Numbered from the stretch's first letter, positions 1 to 9,606 are shown. The stretch is DNA of 64,000 nt from Roseovarius gahaiensis (GCF_011601345.1 NZ_JAAORB010000002.1:62001-126000), one strand, 5' to 3'. Notes: generated by a model not told the origin, from the sequence alone. Made by a program: numbers and translations.

Positions 1-318
1 GATTTCGTGCGGATTTTGACCGAGACCGACAACGCCCTGACCCGCCAGTATACGGCGCTTATGGGGACCGAAGAGGTGACCGTTGATTTTACCGAGGATG
101 GCATCGCCGCGCTGGCCCGCATCGCGGCGGACGTGAACCAGTCGATCGAAAACATCGGTGCAAGGCGGCTTTATACCGTCATGGAACGGGTGTTTGAAGA
201 ACTCAGCTTCACCGCCCCCGACCGTGCCGGTGACTCCGTGACAGTCGACGCGGGCTTTGTCGAAGAGAACCTGGGCGAGCTGATGAAATCGACGGATTTG
301 TCGAGGTATGTTTTGTAG
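1..318 (+). CDS. hslU: ATP-dependent protease ATPase subunit HslU, C-terminal part
   Basis: Only the last ~105 residues are in the window; the reading frame is open from base 1. HslU is the AAA+ unfoldase that feeds substrates to the HslV peptidase in the cytoplasm. The fragment has the conserved end of the family: [14 protein letters not shown], then the sensor-2 stretch [18 protein letters not shown], and the C-terminal tail SRYVL, which inserts into HslV to activate it. The C terminus is therefore intact. hslV and the Walker motifs would lie upstream, outside the window. The next gene is convergent (minus strand), so hslU ends its transcription unit here. No clear terminator hairpin was seen in the 101 bases that follow. 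Confidence 0.95.
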   Translation, partial: DFVRILTETDNALTRQYTALMGTEEVTVDFTEDGIAALARIAADVNQSIENIGARRLYTVMERVFEELSFTAPDRAGDSVTVDAGFVEENLGELMKSTDLSRYVL

Positions 319-419
319 GGGCATAGGCAGGCTGGTCTTTCGACTGCAACAGCCTTCGCCAAGCCCTATGCGGGCAACGTCAAACAACGCGCCTTAGAAT
401 GCGCTGATTTCTGTGCGCG

Positions 420-1103
420 TCATCTCGGCTGATCTTCTTTAGACGTTTTGGGGCCGGAGGCTCGAAACCCAAGCCTTGCCTCGAACCGGGCAAGTTCGCT
501 CTGCGTCGGGGCATGTCCGCAAAAGGTCTTGACGTAACCCGGCACCCGCACCATGCGCACCGCTTGGCTTTCCTGCACCTGCATCGAGATATAGCCGATC
601 TGGACAAGGTAGACGGTACGCGCCCGGACATCTGCCTCTGCGACTGAAAAGCCGAAGCGTTCGAACATCTCGCGGATGGCATCCAGCCGCCGCTCGTCCG
701 CCGCATTGACGCGCGCCATGACGTCGTCGGATTGGTGCGCCCACCCCCGGACCGCGAAATCGAGTTGCGGCTCGAACAGGTCTTCGTCGTGGAACACCAC
801 GATGAGATTGAGAACAGCCTCGGTGATCGTTTCGGCATAGGCGCTGGTCGCCTCGACGAAGGCCCCGGTGTTCTGGGTGTCCCAGTCTTCCAGCAGGGCA
901 TCCAACAGCGCGTTCCGGTCCTTGAAGAACCAGTAGAAGCTGGTGCGCGCGATGTTCAACCTCGTCGCCAAGGGCTGGATTTTGACGGCATCAAGCCCGG
1001 TTTCCAGAAAGACCTGCTTGGCCGCTGCAAGCCAGACTTCGCGGGATCCGCGCCAGCCCGAGCTTTTCTCGGGATCATCCGTCATGGGTTGCTTCATATT
1101 CAT
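420..1103 (-). CDS. TetR/AcrR family transcriptional regulator
   Basis: 227 residues. The N-terminal TetR helix-turn-helix lies at about residues 25-75, with the family signature IQPLATRLNIARTSFYWFFK followed by DRNALLDALL. The C-terminal ~140 residues are helical and divergent, as expected for a ligand-binding dimerisation domain; no specific ligand can be read from it. The gene is divergent from the flavin oxidoreductase at 1220 with a 116-base gap, the classic arrangement for a TetR repressor controlling its neighbour. I infer that it regulates the 1220-4286 unit. The start at ATG 1103 keeps a short polar N terminus; a second in-frame ATG at codon 3 is equally possible. Confidence 0.88.
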   Translation of the reverse strand: MNMKQPMTDDPEKSSGWRGSREVWLAAAKQVFLETGLDAVKIQPLATRLNIARTSFYWFFKDRNALLDALLEDWDTQNTGAFVEATSAYAETITEAVLNLIVVFHDEDLFEPQLDFAVRGWAHQSDDVMARVNAADERRLDAIREMFERFGFSVAEADVRARTVYLVQIGYISMQVQESQAVRMVRVPGYVKTFCGHAPTQSELARFEARLGFRASGPKTSKEDQPR

Positions 1104-1219
1104 GCACCGGACAGTATGGCTGACCTTTTACAAGTTCAAGAAAAATATACATACGTGAACCAAAACTTGACAGTTATGAACATTATGTGGAATCGTCCGT
1201 TCAAATCACGGAGGATCCC
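1104..1219. promoter_or_regulatory. Divergent promoter/operator region between tetR-type gene and oxidoreductase
   Basis: A 116-base AT-richer gap between divergent genes. It should hold both promoters and the TetR-type operator. Arms GTTCA and TGAAC occur 17 bases apart, and related AGTTCAAG / CTTGAC elements flank the gap centre, but none forms a clean palindrome, so the operator is not located. The only clear signal is the GGAGG Shine-Dalgarno at 1210-1214, which selects the ATG at 1220 for the oxidoreductase. Confidence 0.4.
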
Positions 1220-3256
1220 ATGTCTACAGACCCGCTCCTGCAGCCCTATCACCTCAAGAACCTGACGCTAAAAAACCGGCTGATGATCACCAGCCACGAG
1301 CCCGCCTATCCCGAAGATGGAATGCCGAAGAACCGCTATCGCGCCTACCACGTGGAACGGGCGCGGGCCGGTGTGGCGCTGACCATGACCGCCGGTTCGG
1401 CCTCGGTCGCGCGGGACAGCCCGCCGGTCTTCAACAACATCCTGGCGTGGAAGGACGAGGTCGTTGGCTGGATGAAACAGCTTACCGACGAATGCCACGA
1501 ACATGATTGCGCGGTGATGATCCAATTGACCCATCTCGGTCGCCGCACCCGCTGGGACAAGGCGGATTGGCTGCCAGTGGTGTCCACAAGCCATGAGCGC
1601 GAGCCGTCGCATCGGGCCTTCCCAAAAAAGGCCGAGGACTGGGACATCACACGCATCATTGAAGATTACGCCGACGCCGCAGAACGGATGCAGGCCGCCG
1701 GGCTCGACGGGATCGAACTGCAAGCCTATGGCCACCTGATGGATCAGTTCTGGTCGCCCCTGACCAACGATCTGGGGGGCGACTATGGTGGTAGCCTCGA
1801 CAACCGCCTGCGTTTCACTTTCGACACGCTGAAGGCCATCCGCGAACGTGTCGGCCCCGATTTCATCGTCGGTGTGCGCTATACCGGCGACGAGGATCTG
1901 CCCGGCGGGCTGACAAAGGACGATGGGCTGGAAATCTCGCGCCGCCTGAAAGACAGCGGGATGGTCGATTTCCTCAACGTGGTGAAGGGGCATATCGACA
2001 CCGATGCAGGCCTTACCGATGTTATTCCGGTTCAGGGCATGCGGTCAGCCCCGCATCTGGATTTCGCGGGCGAGATCCGCGCGGAAACGCAATTCCCGAC
2101 CTTTCACGCCGCCAAGATTCAAGACGTGGCGACCGCGCGGCACGCCATCGCCAGCGGCAAGCTCGACATGGTGGGCATGACCCGCGCGCACATGGCCGAT
2201 CCGCATATCGTCGCCAAGATCATGCGCGGCGAAGAAGAGCGCATCCGCCCCTGCGTGGGGGCGAATTACTGCCTTGATCGCATTTATCAGGGCGGGATGG
2301 CGCTCTGCCTTCACAATCCCGCAACGGGGCGCGAGTTGGAACAGCCGCATGTGGCTCCCAAAGCCAACGCGCGCCGCCGCATCGTTGTCGTCGGTGCCGG
2401 GCCTGCGGGGCTTGAGGCCGCGCGCGTCGCGGCCGAACGTGGTCACGAGGTGATCGTCCACGAGGCCGCGAACGATCCGGGCGGGCAGGTTCGCTTGACG
2501 GCGCAGACAGACCGCCGGAGGGAAATGATACAGCTCATCCAGTGGCGCTTTGAAGAATGCGAGCGGATGGGTGTGACTTTCCACTTCAACTCCTTCGCCG
2601 ACAACGAAACCGTGCGCGCGCACAACGCTGACGCGGTCATCGTCGCCACCGGCGGGCTACCCCATACCGAGATTCTGAACACGGGCGACGAGCTTGTCGT
2701 GTCAGCGTGGGACATCTTGTCGGGCGACGCGCAACCGGGCGAGAACGTGCTGATCTACGACGACGCCGGGGATTATGCCGCGCTGCAAGCAGCCGAGAAA
2801 ATCGCCGCCACCGGCGCAAAGGTCGAGATCATGACCCGCGACCGCAGCTTTGCGCCCGAGGTGATGGCGATGTCGCTTACCCCGTCAATGCGCGAGTTGC
2901 AGGAGCGTGACGTGACCTTCACTGTAACGTGGAAACTTGATGCAGTGCGGCGCGAGGGCAATGAGCTTTGCGCGACAATCGGTAGTGATTATGGTGCGGT
3001 GACCCGCGAACGGCACGTCGATCAGGTGGTCGTCAACCACGGCACGCGGCCGCTTGACGATCTGTATTTCGATCTGCGTTCGGACTCGTCCAACCTTGGC
3101 GAGGTGGATTACGAGGCGCTTGTCGAAGGCCGCCCTCAGGATGTGACGCGGAATGCCGAGGGTGGTTACCAGCTTTTCCGCATCGGCGATGCGGTGGCCG
3201 CCCGCAACACCCATGCCGCGATCTACGACGCGCTGCGCCTGTGTAAGGTGCTCTGA
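1220..3256 (+). CDS. NADH:flavin oxidoreductase / FAD-dependent demethylase-like protein (OYE-DCR family)
   Basis: 678 residues. The N-terminal ~370 residues form an FMN-binding Old-Yellow-Enzyme TIM barrel. A 4Fe-4S motif region follows (residues 345-363), then a C-terminal FAD/NAD(P)-binding Rossmann part starting at [12 protein letters not shown] (about 390-401). This is the layout of trimethylamine dehydrogenase, 2,4-dienoyl-CoA reductase and the N-methylproline (stachydrine) demethylase-like group. The cluster motif is CVGANYC-x11-C, with Ala at the usual second Cys position. The start is ATG 1220, 5 bases after GGAGG; an in-frame ATG at 1187 has no ribosome site. It is coupled to the racemase-family gene one base downstream. 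With that neighbour I infer catabolism of an N-methylated proline or hydroxyproline-type betaine, but the substrate is not proven. Confidence 0.85.
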   Translation: MSTDPLLQPYHLKNLTLKNRLMITSHEPAYPEDGMPKNRYRAYHVERARAGVALTMTAGSASVARDSPPVFNNILAWKDEVVGWMKQLTDECHEHDCAVMIQLTHLGRRTRWDKADWLPVVSTSHEREPSHRAFPKKAEDWDITRIIEDYADAAERMQAAGLDGIELQAYGHLMDQFWSPLTNDLGGDYGGSLDNRLRFTFDTLKAIRERVGPDFIVGVRYTGDEDLPGGLTKDDGLEISRRLKDSGMVDFLNVVKGHIDTDAGLTDVIPVQGMRSAPHLDFAGEIRAETQFPTFHAAKIQDVATARHAIASGKLDMVGMTRAHMADPHIVAKIMRGEEERIRPCVGANYCLDRIYQGGMALCLHNPATGRELEQPHVAPKANARRRIVVVGAGPAGLEAARVAAERGHEVIVHEAANDPGGQVRLTAQTDRRREMIQLIQWRFEECERMGVTFHFNSFADNETVRAHNADAVIVATGGLPHTEILNTGDELVVSAWDILSGDAQPGENVLIYDDAGDYAALQAAEKIAATGAKVEIMTRDRSFAPEVMAMSLTPSMRELQERDVTFTVTWKLDAVRREGNELCATIGSDYGAVTRERHVDQVVVNHGTRPLDDLYFDLRSDSSNLGEVDYEALVEGRPQDVTRNAEGGYQLFRIGDAVAARNTHAAIYDALRLCKVL

Positions 3257-3257
3257 C

Positions 3258-4286
3258 ATGCGCTCATCCAAGACAATCCACGTGATTTCCGCCCATGCCG
3301 AGGGTGAGGTGGGCGATGTCATCGTCGGGGGCGTCCTGCCCCCGCCCGGTGATACGATCTGGGACCAAAGCCGCTGGATCGCGAACGACCAGACCCTGCG
3401 CAACTTCGTCTTGAACGAACCGCGCGGTGGGGTCTTCAGACATGTGAACCTCCTGGTGCCTCCCAAGCATCCCGAGGCCCAGGCAGCATGGATCATCATG
3501 GAGCCCGAGGATACGCCCCCTATGTCCGGCTCGAATTCGATCTGCGTGGCGACCGTGCTGCTGGATGGCGGCCTCGTGCCAATGCAGGAGCCAGAGACGC
3601 ATCTTGTGCTCGAAGCGCCCGGCGGGCTGGTGCGGGTGCGTGCCGAATGCAAGGATGGCAAGGCCGAACGCATCTTCGTGCGCAACGTCCCGTCCTTTGC
3701 TGCGCAGTTGGACGTCAAGCTGACGGTCGAGGGCCTCGGCGAGCTGACCGTCGACACCGCCTATGGCGGCGACAGTTTCGTGATTGTCGATGCGGAAAAG
3801 CTGGGCTTCAATCTGACGCAGGACGAGGCCCATGCCATCGCCAAACTCGGCGTGCAGATCACCAATGCCGCCAATGCACAGCTTGGCTTTCACCACCCCG
3901 AGAACCACGACTGGAAGCACATTTCATTCTGCCTTTTCGCCGGCCCACTGCGCGACGGACCGGACGGGCTGGAGACGGGTGCAGCCGTTGCCATTCAGCC
4001 CGGCAAGGTCGATCGCTCGCCCACCGGCACGGCGCTTTCGGCGCGCATGGCGGTGCTGCACGCGCGCGGCACCATGAAGACCGGTGATCGGCTGACCGCG
4101 CGGTCGCTTATCGGGTCCACGTTCTCTGGACAGATTCTCGGTGAAACCACGGTCGGCGGAACGCCAGCGATCCATCCCGAGATTTCCGGTCGTGGTTGGA
4201 TCACCGGGATACATCAACACATGCTCGATCCCTCGGACCCCTGGCCCGAGGGCTATCGGCTATCGGATACGTGGGGCGCGCGATAA
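3258..4286 (+). CDS. Proline racemase-family protein (hydroxyproline epimerase / 3-hydroxyproline dehydratase-like)
   Basis: 342 residues, the usual length of the family, with the two-lobed racemase fold signatures. The family uses two residues for proton transfer. At the first site this protein reads PMSGSN (Ser90 where Cys is usual). At the second it reads DRSPTGT (Thr256 where epimerases have Cys and trans-3-hydroxyproline dehydratases have Thr). Epimerisation by a Cys/Cys pair is therefore unlikely; a dehydratase-like or altered activity is more plausible. The conserved GDSFVIVDA stretch is present near residue 171. The start ATG 3258 is one base after the stop of the oxidoreductase, so the two are translationally coupled. 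A longer in-frame start at 3153 would run inside the upstream gene and was rejected. It probably acts on a hydroxyproline-type amino acid. Confidence 0.85.
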   Translation: MRSSKTIHVISAHAEGEVGDVIVGGVLPPPGDTIWDQSRWIANDQTLRNFVLNEPRGGVFRHVNLLVPPKHPEAQAAWIIMEPEDTPPMSGSNSICVATVLLDGGLVPMQEPETHLVLEAPGGLVRVRAECKDGKAERIFVRNVPSFAAQLDVKLTVEGLGELTVDTAYGGDSFVIVDAEKLGFNLTQDEAHAIAKLGVQITNAANAQLGFHHPENHDWKHISFCLFAGPLRDGPDGLETGAAVAIQPGKVDRSPTGTALSARMAVLHARGTMKTGDRLTARSLIGSTFSGQILGETTVGGTPAIHPEISGRGWITGIHQHMLDPSDPWPEGYRLSDTWGAR

Positions 4287-4460
4287 GTTGCACATTCCGG
4301 CATGGCAGGAAGACAGAATAGACGCCGCGATCTCGCTCTACTTTCGTCCATCCTGTATATTTTGCAGCGGCACCTCGCGGGATTCCGCACAAAACGTGCG
4401 GGCTAGGCAAGGGCGGGGTTTTCGCGTATCTCGCGCTGATCCAAGTCAGCGGGGCGTCCC

Positions 4461-5135
4461 ATGAATATGCTTTCCACCTTCGTCAAACCCATGCATCCCG
4501 AGGGGCGCAAGTTTGTCGCTATTTTTGCCGCGATCACGCTTGTGTTGTTCCTGATCTGGGATGTTCTGGGTTGGGTCGGGGTTGGGCTGACCATCTGGTG
4601 TTACTACTTTTTCCGTGATCCTGAGCGCGTGTCTCCGCAAGGTGACAGCCTTGTCCTTAGCCCCGCCGATGGCATCGTGTCGCTGATCGAACCCGCCGTT
4701 CCCCCGTCCGAGTTGGGCCTGTCCGACACCCCGCTGACCCGTGTCAGTGTCTTCATGTCGGTGTTCAACTGCCACATCAATCGCGCCCCCGTCTCGGGCG
4801 AAATCACCGCTGTCTCGTATCGCCCCGGCAAGTTTTTCAACGCCTCGCTGGACAAGGCCAGCAGCGATAATGAACGCAACAGCCTTGTGATCCGCAAAGA
4901 TGACGGACAGGATATTGTCGTTGTCCAGATCGCGGGCTTGGTGGCGCGGCGGATTGTTTGTTTTGTAAAACCGTCAGATCGTGTAGTGTCCGGCGAAAGG
5001 TTCGGCCTGATCCGCTTCGGCTCTCGGCTTGATGTCTACCTGCCCCAAGGGGTTGCCCCCCGTGTAAGCGTAGGCCAGACGATGATCGCCGGTGAAACCG
5101 TTCTGGCCGACCTGACACAACAAAAACAGGCCTGA
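4461..5135 (+). CDS. psd: Phosphatidylserine decarboxylase proenzyme (short, archaeal/PSD-A type)
   Basis: 224 residues. It converts phosphatidylserine to phosphatidylethanolamine at the inner membrane. A hydrophobic segment lies at about residues 17-50, followed by YYFFRDPER and the PADG motif typical of the family, then [16 protein letters not shown]. The self-cleavage site is the Gly-Ser in [13 protein letters not shown] near residue 187, where the Ser becomes the pyruvoyl cofactor. The length matches the ~220-230-residue class found in rhizobia and roseobacters, not the ~320-residue E. coli type. It sits 5 bases upstream of pssA, so substrate-making and substrate-using enzymes are co-transcribed. 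The 174-base gap upstream holds a small CCGCAC/GTGCGG hairpin (4385-4401) and nothing else recognisable. Confidence 0.95.
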   Translation: MNMLSTFVKPMHPEGRKFVAIFAAITLVLFLIWDVLGWVGVGLTIWCYYFFRDPERVSPQGDSLVLSPADGIVSLIEPAVPPSELGLSDTPLTRVSVFMSVFNCHINRAPVSGEITAVSYRPGKFFNASLDKASSDNERNSLVIRKDDGQDIVVVQIAGLVARRIVCFVKPSDRVVSGERFGLIRFGSRLDVYLPQGVAPRVSVGQTMIAGETVLADLTQQKQA

Positions 5136-5140
5136 CCCAC

Positions 5141-5896
5141 ATGATACATCCTCCGGGTAAGTCGCTGACAGACATGACGTTTGTGCGGCTATTGCCAAAC
5201 ATCATGACGCTTGCCGCGATCTGTGCCGGCCTCACCGCGATCCGTTTCGCGATGCAGGAAAACTATGTCGGCGCGGTGTACCTGATCATCCTTGCTGCGG
5301 TCCTCGACGGTCTTGATGGTCGTGTTGCGCGCCTTGTTGGAAGCGATAGCGACTTTGGCGCGGAACTGGATTCGCTGGCCGACTTTCTGAATTTCGGCGT
5401 TGCCCCCGCTTTGGTTCTATATTTCTGGGGCCTACAAGGTATGGGCAGCTTTGGCTGGAGCACGGTTTTGGCTTTTGCCCTGTGCTGTGTCTTGCGTCTG
5501 GCCCGGTTCAACGTCAGCGCCCGCAACCCCGACACCTGCGCCAGCGGCGCACATTTCACCGGCGTTCCGGCCCCCGCTGGTGCGTTGCTAGCGCTTGCGC
5601 CGATGTATCTGGCGTTTGCCTTTACCGACCGGCCCTACATCCCCGGCGTTCTATTGTGCGTCTATCTGCTGTTCATCGGGCTTCTGATGACCAGCCGGAT
5701 TCCTACCCCCTCGCCCAAAGCACTGCGATTTTCGCGTGATACGCTTCCGCTGACCATTTTTTGCGTTCTTCTGGTCACCGCTGCGCTGATCTTGTTCGAA
5801 TGGATCACCCTAGTGGCAATGTCAGCGATCTATTTGGCCATGGTGGTCAAATCGTTGATATCCGAGTTTTCGGGTGAGGACATAGATCAGGTTTAA
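5141..5896 (+). CDS. pssA: CDP-diacylglycerol--serine O-phosphatidyltransferase
   Basis: 251 residues, with several transmembrane helices. It makes phosphatidylserine from CDP-diacylglycerol and serine in the inner membrane. The CDP-alcohol phosphotransferase signature DG-x2-AR-x8-G-x3-D-x3-D is visible as DGLDGRVAR...GAELDSLADF at about residues 49-75. The start at 5141 (MIHPPGKS) is the longest; ATG 5174 (MTFVRLLPN) would still leave an intact enzyme. It follows psd by 5 bases. After it there is an imperfect inverted repeat (about 5903-5935) without a T-tract, so no terminator is called. Confidence 0.95.
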   Translation: MIHPPGKSLTDMTFVRLLPNIMTLAAICAGLTAIRFAMQENYVGAVYLIILAAVLDGLDGRVARLVGSDSDFGAELDSLADFLNFGVAPALVLYFWGLQGMGSFGWSTVLAFALCCVLRLARFNVSARNPDTCASGAHFTGVPAPAGALLALAPMYLAFAFTDRPYIPGVLLCVYLLFIGLLMTSRIPTPSPKALRFSRDTLPLTIFCVLLVTAALILFEWITLVAMSAIYLAMVVKSLISEFSGEDIDQV

Positions 5897-6009
5897 TCCG
5901 GCCTGACGCCCCGTGACCTGACGGCGATCAGGCTGTTGGCATCGGCATATACGGCCAGCAATTTACAAAAGCCTCTTTCCTTCGGCGTTGTTTCATATGA
6001 CCAAAGGGA

Positions 6010-7233
6010 ATGAATATAATTACCTTCCTTCGAGAGAACGCGCCGTGGCTATCCGCCGGAGTGCTGCTGACCTTTCTCAGCAGCTTTGGCCAAACCTTCT
6101 TTATCTCGATTTTTGCCGGGGAAATCCGTGAAGGGTTTGGTCTCTCGCATGGCGAATGGGGCGGGATTTATACGCTTGGCACCGGGGTGTCGGCGGCTCT
6201 GATGGTCTGGGCCGGGGGATTGACTGACAGGTTCAGGGTGCGCGGCCTTGGGCCCGTTGTTCTGGCGTTTCTTGCAATGGCCTGTGTTGCGATGGCGCTC
6301 AACCCCGTCTGGTGGCTGTTGCCGGTTGTCATATTTGCCTTGCGGTTTGCCGGCCAAGGGATGACCGGCCATGTGGCCGTTGTGGCGATGTCGCGGTGGT
6401 TCATTGCAACCCGGGGCAAAGCGCTATCAATCGCAACGCTTGGCTTTGCAGCAGGTGAGGCACTTTTGCCGCTGATCTTCGTGGCGCTGATGATCTATTA
6501 CGATTGGCGTCTGTTATGGGGTCTGGCTGCCATAATCGCCCTTTGTGGAATACCTGTGTTGTTGGGGCTGTTGCGTCATGAGCGCACGCCGCAATCCATG
6601 GCGCATTCCGAGTTTTCGGTTGGCATGTCCGGGCGGCATTGGAGCCGAAACCAAACCCTGCGCCAGTTTTTGTTCTGGTTCATGGTGCCAGCGCTCTTGG
6701 GGCCATCCGCGTTTAACACGGCATTTTTCTTTCATCAGGTCCATTTTGCCGAGGTCAAAGGCATCGCCCATGTCGAACTGGTGGCGATGTTTCCGCTCTA
6801 TACCGGGATTTCCATTGCGGCGATGATGTTATCAGGTTGGGCCTTGGACAAGGTGGGCACCGCCCGTTTGATCCCGTTCATGCAATTGCCAATGGTCGCT
6901 GCTTTTGTTTTGTTCGCTCTGGCCAGTGGGCCGGTGGCGACATTTCTGGGCTTTTTCTTTTTGGGCCTGACCACGGGGATGAACACAACTTTACCCAATG
7001 CGTTCTGGGCCGAGTTCTATGGCACAAAACACATTGGCGCGATCAAGGCGATGGCGGCGGCTATCATGGTGCTTGGGTCGGCGATCGGGCCGGGTATTAC
7101 CGGGCTTGGCATAGATCTTGGCCTTGGGATCGAGGCGCAATACATCGGCATCGCCGCGTATTTCCTGTTTGCCAGCGTGATGATGGCCATTGGCATCACC
7201 CGCGCGCGGCCCCTGTTAGCGCCGCCGTCGTAG
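6010..7233 (+). CDS. Major facilitator superfamily transporter
   Basis: 407 residues, hydrophobic throughout, with about 12 predicted membrane helices in two six-helix halves separated by a polar loop around residues 190-215. The MFS signature between helices 2 and 3 is seen as GGLTDRFRVRGLGP, and the second half repeats it as GWALDKVGTARLIP. This supports an inner-membrane secondary transporter. The substrate cannot be read from the sequence. It stands alone, 113 bases after pssA, and its last 18 bases overlap the convergent smr gene. A conserved-charge loss or frameshift was not seen. Confidence 0.85.
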   Translation: MNIITFLRENAPWLSAGVLLTFLSSFGQTFFISIFAGEIREGFGLSHGEWGGIYTLGTGVSAALMVWAGGLTDRFRVRGLGPVVLAFLAMACVAMALNPVWWLLPVVIFALRFAGQGMTGHVAVVAMSRWFIATRGKALSIATLGFAAGEALLPLIFVALMIYYDWRLLWGLAAIIALCGIPVLLGLLRHERTPQSMAHSEFSVGMSGRHWSRNQTLRQFLFWFMVPALLGPSAFNTAFFFHQVHFAEVKGIAHVELVAMFPLYTGISIAAMMLSGWALDKVGTARLIPFMQLPMVAAFVLFALASGPVATFLGFFFLGLTTGMNTTLPNAFWAEFYGTKHIGAIKAMAAAIMVLGSAIGPGITGLGIDLGLGIEAQYIGIAAYFLFASVMMAIGITRARPLLAPPS

Positions 7234-7797
7234 ATAGACGTAATACGCGCCGCCGCCGCCGTGCTTTAGATGCGCTTCGGTCACTTGCAAAACAACGCCC
7301 GACAACGGCGGCGCAGACAGCCACTGCGGCACATTATGGCGCAAGACACCCCGGCGCGTTGGAATTGGGCCGCCTTCGTCGCGCGATTTGCCTTTGCCGG
7401 TGACCACAAGAACAAGGCGTTTGTTGTTGTCATGCGCGCGCAGGATGAAGCCCATCAGCGCAGGATGCGCCTGATCCATAGTCATACCGTGAAGATCAAG
7501 CTTTCCCTCAGGCACAACCTTACCCCGCCTCAGCTTGCCGAAGGTCTTTTTATCCATACGCACAGGCTGTGCCGCGATAGTCTGCGAAATGTCGGGGGCG
7601 ATATCATGGCCATGATGGGCCGGATCAGCCTTTTGGCCCAGATCAAACCCCTCAATCCTTGTCTTGTTGTGCTTGGAGGGGGTCGGTTTGGGCAGCGGCG
7701 GATCTTTATGTTTTCGCTCGGGATGCAGCCTGTCGGTTGTTTGGGCTACCTTGCGCCAAAGGTCCAGCTCGTCAGGTTTGAGACGACGGCGAGTCAC
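7216..7797 (-). CDS. Smr-domain protein (putative nuclease)
   Basis: 193 residues. The N-terminal ~95 residues are basic and low-complexity. The C-terminal Smr domain (about residues 98-190) has the hallmark motifs LDLHGMT, VVTGKGKS and HGGGGAYYVYLRRRR. Stand-alone Smr proteins are related to the MutS2 C-terminal domain and can nick or bind nucleic acids; the biological role in alphaproteobacteria is unknown. It is the last gene of a tight three-gene unit (Tim44-like, mltA, smr): its ATG overlaps the mltA stop in ATGA. Its 3' end overlaps the MFS gene by 18 bases convergently. Confidence 0.92.
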   Translation of the reverse strand: MTRRRLKPDELDLWRKVAQTTDRLHPERKHKDPPLPKPTPSKHNKTRIEGFDLGQKADPAHHGHDIAPDISQTIAAQPVRMDKKTFGKLRRGKVVPEGKLDLHGMTMDQAHPALMGFILRAHDNNKRLVLVVTGKGKSRDEGGPIPTRRGVLRHNVPQWLSAPPLSGVVLQVTEAHLKHGGGGAYYVYLRRRR

Positions 7798-8837
7798 GGT
7801 AGTGTCTCGGATAGCATCGCAAAAGCGCGTTGAATTGGCATCAGCACAACCATTCTCCCCGGATCACGCAGTTTGCCCGCCGCGCGCCCGGCGGCGGTGC
7901 CCGTGCCAAAGAAAATATCGGCCCGTTGCGGCCCCTTAATCGCCGACCCTGTGTCTTGCGCCACCATCAAGCGGCGGATCGGATTGGCACCGTCTTTTTC
8001 AATCCACACCGGTGCGCCCAACGGAACAAAGGCGGGATCAACAGCAATCGTGCGCCCCGCCGTGACAGACCGGTTCATCGCACCCAACGGGCCATCTGCG
8101 GCCGCAACCCGATCAACCCTGCGAAAGAAAACATATGACGGGTTGTGAAACAGAAGTTCACGCCCCTGCGCCGGGTTGCGCCGGACCCAGTTCTTGATCA
8201 CATCGGCCGACACTTGATGCGCCTCGTAGATGCCGCGCCGGACCATCTCAACCCCGACCGAGCGGTAATTGTGGCCGTTCTTACCGCCATATCCAACACG
8301 GATCACTCGGCCATCTGGCAAGCGGATACGGCCTGAGCCTTGGATTTGTAAAAAGAACAACTCTACTGGGTCATCTACCCACGCTATTTCAAGCCCGCGC
8401 CCGCGCATCGCGTCGCCAGTTTCAATTTCCCGGCGGGTTAACCACGGTGAATGCGCCTTTGATTCAGGGGGCTGTCGATACACGGGGTAGCGATATCGCT
8501 CTGAGCGTTGCAAAGACCCGTTCAGCTCGGGCTCAAAATATCCGGTGAACAAAGCGTCCTTGCCGTTTTCAATGACAACAGGCCGAAAGAACAATTCAAA
8601 AAACGCTTTCGGATCGGGTTTTTGCTGGCCCAAAGCACATAAAGCCTGCCAATCCGGATCGTCCATATCGGGGCAAGTGTTCAGGAACACATCCAATGCA
8701 CGTGCGTGATTATCCTCTGTCCAGCCGTCCAGTTCGTCAAAGCTCAGAAGGCTGTGGGTTGTGTCGCGTTCACTCGCCGAAAGGCTGCCCACGCAGGACA
8801 GCCAAACAGCCACAACCGCCCACAGACCCCGGATCAT
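7794..8837 (-). CDS. mltA: Membrane-bound lytic murein transglycosylase A
   Basis: 347 residues. It cleaves peptidoglycan glycan strands to give 1,6-anhydromuramyl ends in the periplasm. The MltA domain is at about residues 90-240 (LEIAWVDDPVELFFLQIQG, VGYGGKNGHNYRS). The C-terminal 3D domain follows, with the catalytic region VAQDTGSAIKGPQRADIFFG around residue 300. The start is ATG 8837, whose A overlaps the Tim44-like stop as ATGA; a start 24 bases upstream gives an unlikely MAACCHGR leader. The N-terminal MIRGLWAVVAVWLSC looks like a signal peptide, but the residues before Cys (W-L-S) are a poor lipobox, so it may be soluble and periplasmic. Confidence 0.95.
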   Translation of the reverse strand: MIRGLWAVVAVWLSCVGSLSASERDTTHSLLSFDELDGWTEDNHARALDVFLNTCPDMDDPDWQALCALGQQKPDPKAFFELFFRPVVIENGKDALFTGYFEPELNGSLQRSERYRYPVYRQPPESKAHSPWLTRREIETGDAMRGRGLEIAWVDDPVELFFLQIQGSGRIRLPDGRVIRVGYGGKNGHNYRSVGVEMVRRGIYEAHQVSADVIKNWVRRNPAQGRELLFHNPSYVFFRRVDRVAAADGPLGAMNRSVTAGRTIAVDPAFVPLGAPVWIEKDGANPIRRLMVAQDTGSAIKGPQRADIFFGTGTAAGRAAGKLRDPGRMVVLMPIQRAFAMLSETLP

Positions 8838-9496
8838 TCGCCCGTGGCAACAAGCCGCCAATTCGGATCACCCGAGCCCATGGCCCGCTCGAACGTCCAA
8901 ATATCTTTTTGTCGTTTCGGCTGACGCTCTTTGCCCTCGATGATTTCACCGCTGCTGTCACGCACCAGCGACGTCAACTCACCCACAAACCGCACGGTTA
9001 TTGAGGCGATTTTGGTGCCATCATCGAAATCCGCGTTTACCAGACGGGTCTCATGAACACCTAGAAACTCGGCTTCGATGGTCAGGCCTTGTTCTTCGCG
9101 CGCATCTACCACCTGCGCAAACGCCTCGTAGACGTCTTCGGCCAAAAAGGGTGTCACATCTTCCAGCGTGCCGCGCTCGAACGCCATCAGGATCATCTCG
9201 TATGCGCCACGCGCGCCTTGCAGGAATTCACCCACTCCGAAAGATGGCTCAACACGCTTCATTTGGGCCAGCGCGTCTGCGGCATCGGATCCTTCGGGGA
9301 CATTGTCGAGAATATCGTAATCCGGGCCGCCATCGATCACTTCGAACGCTTCTCGGCGTTGATCGTTGGCAGCGGCGCGTTCGCTGCGCGGCGGGCCTTC
9401 AAACCCATCACGGGTGCCCAGAACACTTTTCAATCGCAAAATCAGAAAAATCGCGATTCCGGCCAGAACCAAAATTTGAATAAGGGGGGAATTCAT
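8834..9496 (-). CDS. Tim44-like domain membrane protein
   Basis: 220 residues. An N-terminal membrane helix (about residues 5-22, IQILVLAGIAIFLILRLK) is followed by a polar linker and a Tim44/TimA-type domain (about residues 85-220), including VGEFLQGARGAYEMILMAFE and a C-terminal WTFERAMGSGDPNWRL. Mitochondrial Tim44 tethers Hsp70 to the import channel; the bacterial proteins are inner-membrane anchored and of uncertain function. The start was placed at ATG 9496 because AGAGG lies 5 bases upstream; a GTG two codons earlier is less likely. It is first in the unit with mltA and smr, and divergent from fxsA and secB, a neighbourhood that hints at a role in protein export or envelope biogenesis. 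Confidence 0.88.
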   Translation of the reverse strand: MNSPLIQILVLAGIAIFLILRLKSVLGTRDGFEGPPRSERAAANDQRREAFEVIDGGPDYDILDNVPEGSDAADALAQMKRVEPSFGVGEFLQGARGAYEMILMAFERGTLEDVTPFLAEDVYEAFAQVVDAREEQGLTIEAEFLGVHETRLVNADFDDGTKIASITVRFVGELTSLVRDSSGEIIEGKERQPKRQKDIWTFERAMGSGDPNWRLVATGE

Positions 9497-9606
9497 GGAC
9501 ACCTCTTGTCATGCGGGGCATGGTATCGTGCGTTACTCGCCCTTATGTAGGTGACAGGCGCGGTCAAGTCCACCTTGCACGCGGTCATAATAACGGAGTT
9601 TTCGCA

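Noticed and set aside
1167..1172. TTGACA as the -35 of the oxidoreductase promoter
   Set aside because: No acceptable -10 at 16-18 bases; could be chance.
5903..5935. Inverted repeat after pssA as a terminator
   Set aside because: The stem has an unpaired base, a long loop and no T-tract.
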